Assembly (NCBI GenBank): GCA_009774655.1
Contig: VSOD01000210.1
Location: forward strand, 1-7,457
Source of the DNA: Lachnospiraceae bacterium
GTDB lineage: Bacteria; Bacillota_A; Clostridia; Lachnospirales; Lachnospiraceae
Direction: 5' to 3'
DNA: 7,457 nucleotides
The position numbers and the translations under genes are program-made. Below, piece after piece: positions 1 through 6,289 of the stretch. The notes under the pieces are model-generated. The model saw only the letters and a list, made by a program, of their open reading frames with translations. It did no database searches and was not told the DNA's origin. Numbering within the stretch: the first letter of the stretch is position 1; each line of letters opens with the position of its first letter.

Positions 1-3000
1 TCCTTTTCCAGCCTGTCCTCCACGATCTTCGGCAGCGTCTCCCCGTACAGCTCATGTGCCCTGTTGTAACAGATCTCCGTCAGCTGCCTGTCACTGTCCT
101 CGATCACCGGCGGGCACTTGTCCGGCCGTACCGGCGACATGGTCTCGATCATATCCGCGATCAGGTTGGTGTTGGTGATGACCACCTCCTCGGCCTTATC
201 GCTTCCCAGATAAGCGAACTCCAGAAGCATCTCCTCCGTCGTCCGAAAATACAGCGGCGCCTGGTTATCCGCATCCGGGAATCCCTGTCCCGCCATGATG
301 ATGCGGCGGTAGACCTCATCCTCCGGATTCAGGAAATGCACGTCACAGGTAGCCGCCACCGGCTTGTGGAACTGTTCCCCCAGCCGCACGATCTTCCGGT
401 TGATCTCCATGATATCTTCCATGGAATTTACATTCTGCACCCGCTCGGACTCGATCATGAACTTGTTGTTGCCAAGCGGCTGGATCTCCAGATAATCATA
501 GAAATCCACAAGTCTGGCGATCTCCGCATCCGGCTTCCGCTCCAGAAGCGCACGATAAAGCTCCCCCGCCTCGCAGGCGCTGCCCACGATCAGCCCTTCC
601 CGGTACTGATTCAGAAGGCTCTTCGGAATCCGCGGCCTTCTGGCAAAATAAGTCAGATGGGACAGGGAGATCAGCCGGTACAGGTTCATCCGTCCCACAT
701 TGTTTTTGGCCAAAATGATTCCGTGATAGGTGGGCAGTTTCTTTATAATGCCGGGACTTAAATTTCCCTTTTCATTAATCTGCGCCAGCGTAGTGATGCC
801 GTCCTTTGCCATCATCGGAATCAGCTTGACAAAGATCTGCGCCGTGGCCTCCGCGTCATCCACCGCCCGGTGATGATTCTCCAGCGAAACACCCAGCGTC
901 TTGGCCACCGCATCCAGCGTGTGTTTGGCCTGCGCCGGCAGCATCACTCTCGCCATCCCCACCGTGTCCACATAAGTAAAATCATGAGCAATTCCCTGCC
1001 TGTCGCAGTTTTCCATGATAAAACTCATGTCGAACCCGGCATTGTGGGCTACCAGCATACACCCCTCGCAGAAGCTGAGAAACTGCGGCAGCACGCTCTC
1101 GATCTTCTCCGCATCGATCACCATATCGTCCTTGATGCCCGTCAGCTTCTCGATCTCGAAGGGAATCGGCACCTCCGGATTGACGAACACCGAAAAGCGG
1201 TCCACGATCTTACCGCCGCAGACCTTCACCGCGCCGATCTCTATGATCCTGTTTTCCACCGGGGAAAAGCCCGTGGTCTCGATATCGAACACCACGAAAT
1301 CCTGGCTGAAATCCTGCCCCTTATCATTGGTGGCGATCTCATGCAGATCGTCCACCAGATAGGCTTCCACCCCGTAGATCACCTTGAAAAAGTCCTGCTT
1401 GTCCGGGTCCGGATCCCCCGCCTCCTTGCGCTTGTTCTTCTCCGCTTTCCACAGATCTTCCCAGACATGGTTGGCATCCGGAAAGGACTGCACCACGCCG
1501 TGATCCGTGATGGCGATCGCCGGATGCCCCCACTGATAAGCCCTCTTGACAATATCCCTGGCCTCGGACACGCCGTCCATATCGCTCATTTTCGTATGGC
1601 AGTGCAGCTCCACCCGCTTGCGCACACTGGTATCCAGACGTGATGTGGTAAAATCCGGTATCTTCTTGATCCCCGTCAAAGAACCGATGGTCAGCTCATG
1701 GTCAAACTTGTCCATCAGCGTCATGCCCTTGATCTTCACGAAAGCGCCCGGCTTCACATCCCCGGTCAGCTCCGCCACCTGATCGTTATGCAGAAACATC
1801 TTGATCGTCATCGTATCGGAGAAGTCCGTCACATCGAAGATCAGGATCGTCCGCTCGTTCTTGATCTCCCGCTTGTCCATATTGAGGATCTTGCCGCGGA
1901 TGACCACCTCGCCCATCTCGCCGATGATATCGTTGATCGGCATGGACTCCTCGTCAAAATCCCGGCCGTACAGCACGTCCGGATTGTCGGAACGTTTCAG
2001 CGCCCGCCGGAAATCGCTCTTCTTTCCGTCTTCGCCCTTTCTGCCGCCCTTGAACGACGACTTTGCGCCATAGCGGCCTGCCTGTCCCGCCGGCTTCTGC
2101 CCGCCGGCCGCGCTGCCCGCCCCGGACTGCGCCTGTAAAACGCCTCCGTTCCCGGCCTGTCCCTGCATGGAGCCGCCTGCCCCGTTCTGCCCGGGCGCGA
2201 AGCCACCGAAACCGCCTGCTGCTCCCTGCCCCTCTGCCATCGACTGGCCGGACTCCAGGTCTCCGGCTGCTCCCTGCATATACGGTGCAAATTCGTCCTG
2301 ATACACACCCGATGCCGCTCCCTGACTGTAGCCGGACTCAGAATTATGTAAACCTGCCATGCCGGCCCCTGTGTCAGTCCCTGCCTCTGCACCGTCCATA
2401 TATCCATCCGGGCGGCCGCCGCCATAACCCGCTCTGGCCGAAATCTCCGCCACCTGCATGGCCAGTCTGTGCTCGTCCTCCTTCTTATATTTCCCCGTTA
2501 TATGTTCCTTATAAGAAATCTGCACCGACACCGCGAAACCACAGCGCTCGTTATAGATCTTTTCCAGGATCCTGGTCAGCTCTTCCGCCTTGCTTTTGCC
2601 AAGCACCGTATCCTCCACGGTCAGCTGCAGCGTATTCTCCTCCGCAAAAGCGATATCCGCCTTCTTGAACAGATTGTACTCCACCGGAGAATACTCCCGC
2701 AGCTCCAACAGAATACTGTCCCGGTAAATCTCCGTCAGCTTCTTCGGGTCATACTGGGATGACAGATGAAAACGCTCATAGAACTTGATCACCATCGGCA
2801 CATTCGGAAAAAACTGCTTCTTGATCTCTCCTTCCGCCCGGAATACGTCCTCCTTCTGGATCAGCCTGTCCGAGGAAATATAGACGCGCAGAAAATCTTT
2901 CCGCTTTGTAGCCGAGACCTTCTCCACCGTAACCTGCTCATACAGATCCCGCAATCCCGTATCCAGTTTTAAAGAAGGAAACACCTCGAAAAATTTCTTC

Positions 3001-3005
3001 CCCAT
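1..3005 (-). CDS. polC: DNA polymerase III alpha subunit, PolC type (N-terminal ~1001 residues, cut by window edge)
   Basis: Replicative DNA polymerase with built-in 3'-5' proofreading, acting in the cytoplasm at the replication fork of low-GC Gram-positives. I translated the frame by hand from the ATG at 3005 down to base 1 and found no stop. Domains in order are: N-terminal domains (about 1-190); a Gly/Ala/Gln-rich linker (about 191-325); an OB fold (about 366-450); the first PHP half, with HCH at 468-470 and DH at 501-502; a DnaQ-like exonuclease (about 570-735), with D574 and E576 in FDIETTG, D659 in HNAGFD, and H712/D717 as the DEDDh set; and the second PHP half, with DVH at 888-890. The polymerase palm, fingers and C-terminal parts lie beyond base 1. 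In Bacillus subtilis PolC (about 1437 residues) the exonuclease Asp/Glu pair is near residue 425. It sits about 150 residues later here, mostly because of the linker. The best Shine-Dalgarno (AAAGGA, 3019-3024) is 13 nt from the ATG, which is long. The gene follows ispG with 56 bp between stop and start. Confidence 0.97.
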   Translation of the reverse strand, partial: MGKKFFEVFPSLKLDTGLRDLYEQVTVEKVSATKRKDFLRVYISSDRLIQKEDVFRAEGEIKKQFFPNVPMVIKFYERFHLSSQYDPKKLTEIYRDSILLELREYSPVEYNLFKKADIAFAEENTLQLTVEDTVLGKSKAEELTRILEKIYNERCGFAVSVQISYKEHITGKYKKEDEHRLAMQVAEISARAGYGGGRPDGYMDGAEAGTDTGAGMAGLHNSESGYSQGAASGVYQDEFAPYMQGAAGDLESGQSMAEGQGAAGGFGGFAPGQNGAGGSMQGQAGNGGVLQAQSGAGSAAGGQKPAGQAGRYGAKSSFKGGRKGEDGKKSDFRRALKRSDNPDVLYGRDFDEESMPINDIIGEMGEVVIRGKILNMDKREIKNERTILIFDVTDFSDTMTIKMFLHNDQVAELTGDVKPGAFVKIKGMTLMDKFDHELTIGSLTGIKKIPDFTTSRLDTSVRKRVELHCHTKMSDMDGVSEARDIVKRAYQWGHPAIAITDHGVVQSFPDANHVWEDLWKAEKNKRKEAGDPDPDKQDFFKVIYGVEAYLVDDLHEIATNDKGQDFSQDFVVFDIETTGFSPVENRIIEIGAVKVCGGKIVDRFSVFVNPEVPIPFEIEKLTGIKDDMVIDAEKIESVLPQFLSFCEGCMLVAHNAGFDMSFIMENCDRQGIAHDFTYVDTVGMARVMLPAQAKHTLDAVAKTLGVSLENHHRAVDDAEATAQIFVKLIPMMAKDGITTLAQINEKGNLSPGIIKKLPTYHGIILAKNNVGRMNLYRLISLSHLTYFARRPRIPKSLLNQYREGLIVGSACEAGELYRALLERKPDAEIARLVDFYDYLEIQPLGNNKFMIESERVQNVNSMEDIMEINRKIVRLGEQFHKPVAATCDVHFLNPEDEVYRRIIMAGQGFPDADNQAPLYFRTTEEMLLEFAYLGSDKAEEVVITNTNLIADMIETMSPVRPDKCPPVIEDSDRQLTEICYNRAHELYGETLPKIVEDRLEK
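2025..2435 (-). other. Low-complexity Gly/Ala/Gln/Ser-rich linker within PolC (residues ~191-327)
   Basis: This stretch of the polC frame encodes about 137 residues dominated by Gly, Ala, Gln and Ser, between the N-terminal domains and the OB fold. A loose recurring unit is visible: MQGAAGD starting at residue 243, EGQGAAGG shortly after, and MQGQAGN starting at residue 280. The end turns basic (KSSFKGGRKG, then KK and RR) before the conserved sequence resumes. The frame stays open and the flanking domains are intact, so it reads as a disordered tether rather than a frameshift. B. subtilis PolC has no comparable long insertion at this point, judged by the position of its exonuclease motif. 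The function is unknown. A flexible tether for the N-terminal domains or a docking segment are inferences only. Confidence 0.8.
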
Positions 3006-3065
3006 CTATACTAAATATTCCTTTCCCAGGTATTCAATATACCCATTCGTACTCTGCTGCTTCAT
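3006..3065 (-). CDS. Candidate 19-codon micro-ORF spanning the ispG-polC junction
   Basis: An ATG at 3065-3063 overlaps the ispG stop in an ATGA arrangement. It opens a 19-codon frame, MKQQSTNGYIEYLGKEYLV, that ends in TAG directly abutting the polC ATG (TAGATG). The frame is the same as polC, so the TAG separates it from PolC. A G-rich stretch (TGGGGGCAGGC) sits just before its ATG and could act as a weak ribosome binding site. The likely role, if it is translated, is to carry ribosomes from ispG to polC by termination and reinitiation, since the polC Shine-Dalgarno is poorly spaced. The product has no recognisable family. It may instead be untranslated spacer, as a frame this short can arise by chance. 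Confidence 0.35.
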   Translation of the reverse strand: MKQQSTNGYIEYLGKEYLV

Positions 3066-4120
3066 GCCTGCCCCCAGTTCAAGAGTTCCTCCCGCAAAGT
3101 CGCAAGCAACTGGTCTTCCGGCACCTTCTTCACGATCTCGCCCTTCCTGATCAGCAGGCCTTCTCCCAGACCGCCGGCGATGCCGATATCCGCTTCCTTC
3201 GCCTCGCCGGGTCCGTTGACCGCACAGCCCATCACGGCTACCTTGATATCTAACGGAATATCTTCCACCATCTTTTCCACCTGATTGGCCAGCCCGATCA
3301 GGTCAATACGGGTTCTGCCGCAGGTGGGACAGGATACCACTTCGATACCGCCCTTCCGCAGTCCCAGCGTGCGCAGGATCAGCCTGGCGGACTTGATCTC
3401 CTCCACCGGATCTCCGGTCAGAGAGACCCGGATCGTGTCGCCGATCCCCTGATGCAGGATAAGTCCCAGCCCGATGGCCGACTTGATATTGCCGCTTGTC
3501 ACCGTTCCGGCCTCCGTGATGCCCACATGCAGCGGATACTGCGTCTTCTGCGCCAGCAGCTCATGCGCCGCCACGCACATCATCACATCCGAAGACTTGA
3601 TGCTGATCACCAGATTATCATACCCCAGATCCTCGATGATCCCCACCTTATCCAGAGCGCTCTCCACGATGCCCTGCGCCGTCACGCCATGATACTTCTC
3701 CACCAGCTCCTTCTCCAGAGAGCCGCTGTTGACCCCCACTCGAATGGGAATATTCCGCTCTTTCGCCACCGCCACCACTGCGGCAACCTTGTCACGGCTT
3801 CCGATATTGCCCGGATTGATGCGGATCTTGTCCGCCCCGTTCTCCATGGCCGCGATCGCCATCTTATAGTCAAAATGAATATCCGCCACCAGCGGAATGT
3901 GTATCTGCTTCTTAATCTCCTTCACCGCCGCTGCCGCCTCCAAAGTCGGCACCGTACAGCGGATGATCTCACATCCGGCCTGCTCCAGCCGCAGAATCTG
4001 CCTAACCGTCGCCTCCACATCTTCCGTCTTCGTGTTCGTCATGGACTGGATCAGGATCGGATTCCCGCCTCCGATCACCCGGTCGCCTATTTTTACGATC
4101 TTTGTATTGTCTCTGTGCAT
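3062..4120 (-). CDS. ispG: 4-hydroxy-3-methylbut-2-en-1-yl diphosphate synthase (IspG/GcpE)
   Basis: Cytoplasmic iron-sulfur enzyme of the MEP isoprenoid pathway. It reductively converts 2-C-methyl-D-erythritol 2,4-cyclodiphosphate to HMBPP, using reduced ferredoxin or flavodoxin. The 352-residue product is normal for the short bacterial form. The N-terminal TIM-barrel half begins with VKIGDRVIGGGNPILIQSMT, and VADIHFDY and KIRINPGNIG are characteristic. The C-terminal half has the [4Fe-4S] ligands C264 and C267 (SCPTCGRTRIDL), C299 (MGCAVNGPGEA) and E306, matching the three-Cys plus Glu set of the family. The start at 4120 is preceded by AGAGGAAAGGAAAGAC, a strong Shine-Dalgarno. It is the first gene of the unit leading into polC, and its stop TGA overlaps a candidate micro-ORF start. 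The dxr-rseP genes often found upstream in Firmicutes are replaced here by an unrelated unit. Confidence 0.97.
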   Translation of the reverse strand: MHRDNTKIVKIGDRVIGGGNPILIQSMTNTKTEDVEATVRQILRLEQAGCEIIRCTVPTLEAAAAVKEIKKQIHIPLVADIHFDYKMAIAAMENGADKIRINPGNIGSRDKVAAVVAVAKERNIPIRVGVNSGSLEKELVEKYHGVTAQGIVESALDKVGIIEDLGYDNLVISIKSSDVMMCVAAHELLAQKTQYPLHVGITEAGTVTSGNIKSAIGLGLILHQGIGDTIRVSLTGDPVEEIKSARLILRTLGLRKGGIEVVSCPTCGRTRIDLIGLANQVEKMVEDIPLDIKVAVMGCAVNGPGEAKEADIGIAGGLGEGLLIRKGEIVKKVPEDQLLATLREELLNWGQA

Positions 4121-4146
4121 GTCTTTCCTTTCCTCTCTGCCTGTCG

Positions 4147-4178
4147 GTCTGCCGGCATTTTTCTCACGGCGGGCAGAC
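4147..4178 (-). promoter_or_regulatory. Leader hairpin in the ispG 5' untranslated region
   Basis: A perfect 7-bp inverted repeat, GTCTGCC (4172-4178) with GGCAGAC (4147-4153) on the minus strand, encloses an 18-nt loop in the predicted ispG leader. Flanking CTGTC and GACAG could extend the stem with a small bulge. It lies between the predicted promoter and the Shine-Dalgarno and has no U-run after it, so it is not an intrinsic terminator. It may protect the 5' end of the mRNA or tune translation. It matches no riboswitch class that I recognise. Confidence 0.4.
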
Positions 4179-4216
4179 AGCTTTCCCTTTTTTCATGATC
4201 CCGGACTGTTTTCATT

Positions 4217-4245
4217 ATTTTATACCGCATTTCCCCTAATGTAAA
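4217..4245 (-). promoter_or_regulatory. Predicted sigma-A promoter for ispG-polC
   Basis: On the minus strand, TTTACA (4240-4245) and TAAAAT (4217-4222) are separated by exactly 17 bp. Each hexamer differs from the TTGACA/TATAAT consensus at one position. The start site would fall near 4210, giving a leader of about 90 nt before the ispG ATG. The promoter lies only a few bases beyond the terminator of the upstream unit, which supports independent transcription of ispG-polC. Confidence 0.75.
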
Positions 4246-4254
4246 CAGCTATAC

Positions 4255-4287
4255 AAAAAACAGCGGACACCATGCCCACTGTTTTTT
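4255..4287 (-). terminator. Intrinsic terminator of the MFS-DUF1349 unit
   Basis: Read on the minus strand, A6 is followed by CAGTGG, a 9-nt loop, CCGCTG and T6. The six-pair stem contains one G-U wobble on this strand. On the plus strand the same position is a C-A mismatch, so the element is better suited to minus-strand transcription. The A and T tracts can lengthen the stem. It lies 25 bp after the DUF1349 stop codon and ends that transcript just before the ispG promoter. Confidence 0.8.
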
Positions 4288-4311
4288 GATATTGCTATAC
4301 GGTCAACTTTG

Positions 4312-4911
4312 TCAGTCACGCCAGTCCGCATCTGATTTCCACTGACATTCCGTGATCTGCATGTTGGAAAACACAGCCTGATAAGATCCTTCTGTCGGAC
4401 TGCAGGCATAGATTCCGTAGGTAATCTTTTCCGCCCCTTCCCACATGTGAAAAATCCGCATCTGCACATAATGAATGCCGTCCTCGCTGCACTCGATACA
4501 GTAATCGCTGTTCCTGCGCGAGAAACGATACCACATACTCTTGATATCGGAGGAAATATCCGTTGTCGCCCAATCGGAATAACCGTGATTCGTGACGACG
4601 CTTCCAAGCCTCTGCACCTTCTCGTCTTCATACTCGATAGACGCTTTGAACCAGTTATCACTGTCTAAATACATAACCACTCCACACTGGTCAAAACGGC
4701 AGGAACTCTCAAACTCCGTCTTAATGATAAAAGAGAAAAACGGCTCGCTTGTCTCTATCTGCAATACCGGTGCATTATCATTCTGAAAGCCATAATAAGT
4801 ACGTGCCCAAAGGTCAGTCCCCCTTTCTGTCGTGATCACAACTTTGTCCTCACAGATCTGTACCTGTTTCGGTTCTCTTGTCCATTTCGGACTGCATTTT
4901 AAGAATTCCAT
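4312..4911 (-). CDS. DUF1349 (concanavalin A-like) domain protein
   Basis: A 199-residue protein resembling the DUF1349 family, whose members are predicted beta-sandwich, concanavalin A/glucanase-like folds. Some carry the database label 'regulation of enolase protein 1'. Supporting features are the early tryptophan and DLWARTYYGFQNDNAP stretch, the segment FDQCGVVMYLDSDNWFKASIEYED (about 73-96), and the SMWYRFSRRNSDYCIECSEDG region (about 125-145). There is no signal peptide or membrane segment, so it is probably cytosolic. The start at 4911 has a clear Shine-Dalgarno, GAGGAG, 6 nt upstream. It begins 31 bp after the MFS stop, so the two genes are almost certainly co-transcribed. Its place behind a transporter suggests binding or processing of the imported compound, perhaps a glycan-derived one. 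That role is inference, as the family has no settled biochemical function. Confidence 0.85.
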   Translation of the reverse strand: MEFLKCSPKWTREPKQVQICEDKVVITTERGTDLWARTYYGFQNDNAPVLQIETSEPFFSFIIKTEFESSCRFDQCGVVMYLDSDNWFKASIEYEDEKVQRLGSVVTNHGYSDWATTDISSDIKSMWYRFSRRNSDYCIECSEDGIHYVQMRIFHMWEGAEKITYGIYACSPTEGSYQAVFSNMQITECQWKSDADWRD

Positions 4912-4942
4912 CTTCTTCTCCTCTCTTTCTTCTCCTCATTTT

Positions 4943-6133
4943 TTATTCTTTTGCTTTTCCTTTTGTTTTCCTGCTGAGAATAATACCGCCGAGCAGCAGC
5001 GCCGGAAATACAACGCCCGCCAGAACGCCCTTCTTCAAGTCGTCTCCCAAAGCGCCCGACACCATGCCGACTACCGTCGGGCCGCCGGAACAGCCCACAT
5101 CGCCGCCCAGCGCCAGCAGGGCAAACATGGCCGTCCCGCCTTTTGGCAAAGCCGCAGACGCCTTACTAAATGTTCCCGGCCACATGATTCCCACCGACAG
5201 GCCGCAGACCGCACAGGCAAGCAGGCTCAGCTGCGGAACCGGAAAAAGTGAGATCCCCAGATAGGACAAAATGCACAGGCAGCTGCTGTAGACCATAAAC
5301 CGTTCCAGATGAATGCGGTCGCCGTATTTGCCGTAGAACAGTCTGGACGTCCCCATCAGGACTGCAAACGCCAGCGGCCCGGCCAGATCTCCCGCCGTCT
5401 TGGAGATGCCAAGTCCCTGCTCCGCGAATGTGGAGGCCCACTGGCTTACCGCCTGTTCGCTTGCCCCTGCGCATATCATCATCACAAGCAGGATCCAGAA
5501 GATCCGCAGGCGAAACAGTTCTTTTAACGTCAGCCCGCTCTCCCCGTCTTCCATCAGCGTCGCGATCGGCACCCTGGCAAATACAAAGGCGTTGACCATG
5601 GGAACGACCGCCCACAAAAGGGCCAGCATTTTCCAGTTTTCGATACCGACCACATAGAAAAACAAAGTTGAGAGCAACACAACGCCCGCATGGCCCCAGC
5701 AGTAAAAAGAATGCAGCATACTCATGGCCTTCTCCTTGTTATCGGAAGGACACGCTTCCACCACCGGACTGACCAGAACTTCCAGCAGGCCGCCGCCGAT
5801 GGCATAGATCATCACGGAAATCAGGATTCCGGTAAAAGGCGTCGCCGTAACCTCCGGCAGGACCGTAAGCAGCGCCAGCCCTGCCGCCGCCAGAACATGC
5901 GCCGCGACAATGGATATGCGATATCCGATCCTGTCCACGAAGCCGACGGAAAGCAGATCCACAAGCAGCTGTATTCCGAAATTAAACGTCACCAGCAGCG
6001 TTATCTGAGACAGCGGTATCTGATAACTCCTCTGAAAAAATAAGAACAGCAGCGGCGTAAAGTTATTGACGATCGCCTGTACAATATAGCCCACGAAACA
6101 GGCCGTGACTGTTTTATTATATTGATTCTTCAT
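4943..6133 (-). CDS. Major facilitator superfamily (MFS) transporter
   Basis: A 396-residue, very hydrophobic protein with about 12 predicted membrane helices, the normal size for a secondary transporter in the cytoplasmic membrane. A motif-A-like loop, FVDRIGYR (residues 66-73), follows the second helix. A second-half counterpart, FYGKYGDRI (266-274), is present. A hydrophilic central loop (about 191-210, MEDGESGLTLKELFRLR) links the two six-helix bundles, and the tail is basic (SRKTKGKAKE). I chose the ATG at 6133 because GGGAGG lies 8-9 nt upstream. The ATG at 6139 is too close to it, and the longer frame to 6427 runs into the AraC gene. The substrate cannot be read from the sequence. A sugar or related small metabolite is plausible from the divergent AraC regulator and the downstream DUF1349 gene. 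Confidence 0.92.
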   Translation of the reverse strand: MKNQYNKTVTACFVGYIVQAIVNNFTPLLFLFFQRSYQIPLSQITLLVTFNFGIQLLVDLLSVGFVDRIGYRISIVAAHVLAAAGLALLTVLPEVTATPFTGILISVMIYAIGGGLLEVLVSPVVEACPSDNKEKAMSMLHSFYCWGHAGVVLLSTLFFYVVGIENWKMLALLWAVVPMVNAFVFARVPIATLMEDGESGLTLKELFRLRIFWILLVMMICAGASEQAVSQWASTFAEQGLGISKTAGDLAGPLAFAVLMGTSRLFYGKYGDRIHLERFMVYSSCLCILSYLGISLFPVPQLSLLACAVCGLSVGIMWPGTFSKASAALPKGGTAMFALLALGGDVGCSGGPTVVGMVSGALGDDLKKGVLAGVVFPALLLGGIILSRKTKGKAKE

Positions 6134-6161
6134 TTGCATTTCCTCCCTGTCCGGCGAATAT

Positions 6162-6178
6162 ATGCCCGTAAAAGGCAT
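6162..6178. promoter_or_regulatory. 17-bp palindrome ATGCC-N7-GGCAT, candidate operator (downstream site)
   Basis: A 5-bp perfect inverted repeat with a 7-bp centre, fitting ATGC-N9-GCAT, lies between the MFS -10 box and the MFS Shine-Dalgarno. In the predicted MFS leader RNA it would fall about 7-23 nt after the start site and could also form a small hairpin. A second palindrome of identical layout is at 6209-6225. The binding protein is unknown. The divergent AraC protein is the first candidate. Confidence 0.4.
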
Positions 6179-6191
6179 CACGCCAGTTGGT

Positions 6192-6197
6192 ATTATA
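6192..6197 (-). promoter_or_regulatory. Predicted -10 box of the MFS-DUF1349 promoter
   Basis: A perfect TATAAT on the minus strand, with the start site expected near 6185 and a leader of about 50 nt. No good -35 hexamer is found at 16-18 bp spacing, where the sequence reads ATGATT or similar. Such a promoter commonly needs an activator. The -35 region is occupied by the 6209-6225 palindrome. Confidence 0.55.
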
Positions 6198-6208
6198 TCG
6201 CAGTTTTT

Positions 6209-6225
6209 ATGCAGAATCATTGCAT
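6209..6225. promoter_or_regulatory. 17-bp palindrome ATGCA-N7-TGCAT, candidate operator (upstream site)
   Basis: This is a 5-bp inverted repeat with a 7-bp centre, again ATGC-N9-GCAT. It covers the -35 region of the MFS promoter and the proposed -35 hexamer (TTGCAT, 6220-6225) of the AraC-gene promoter. A protein bound here could activate the transporter unit and limit its own gene at once. Direct repeats of AGAATC (6213-6218 and 6226-6231) and TTTATG (6206-6211 and 6237-6242) overlap or flank it, offering an alternative tandem half-site layout typical of AraC proteins. Confidence 0.45.
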
Positions 6226-6249
6226 AGAATCTCATATTTATGATACAAT
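6220..6249 (+). promoter_or_regulatory. Predicted promoter of the AraC-family gene
   Basis: On the plus strand TTGCAT (6220-6225) and TACAAT (6244-6249) are 18 bp apart. The -10 differs from consensus at one position and the -35 is weak. The start site would lie near 6256, giving a leader of about 34 nt that includes the GGAGG ribosome binding site at 6281-6285. The -35 lies inside a candidate operator, consistent with autoregulation. Confidence 0.5.
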
Positions 6250-6289
6250 ATCCCAAAACCAGCCTGTTCAAGGCATACATGGAGGCGCT

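Noticed and set aside
2025..2435. The PolC linker as a frameshifted or inserted foreign segment
   Set aside because: The polC frame is continuous on both sides with conserved sequence resuming, and no terminal repeats or target duplications are visible.
54..2972. Several long plus-strand open frames opposite polC (for example 54-761, 870-1643, 1698-2138, 2063-2668)
   Set aside because: They are antisense shadows of the intact polC frame, which runs without a stop from 3005 to 1. Their translations are rich in His, Arg and Leu or Pro, lack family motifs, and have no convincing ribosome binding sites.
3452..4198. 248-codon plus-strand open frame opposite ispG
   Set aside because: It is a shadow of ispG, which has all its iron-sulfur ligands. 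The antisense product is His/Arg-rich without any recognisable domain.
4255..4287. The same hairpin as a plus-strand terminator
   Set aside because: On the plus strand the stem has a C-A mismatch and there is no plus-strand gene ending nearby. On the minus strand the position is a G-U pair and it follows a gene.
6122..6289. N-terminal extension of the AraC frame back to 6122
   Set aside because: The 56 extra residues overlap the MFS start and the divergent promoters and do not resemble an AraC N-terminus. The ATG at 6290 has GGAGG just upstream.
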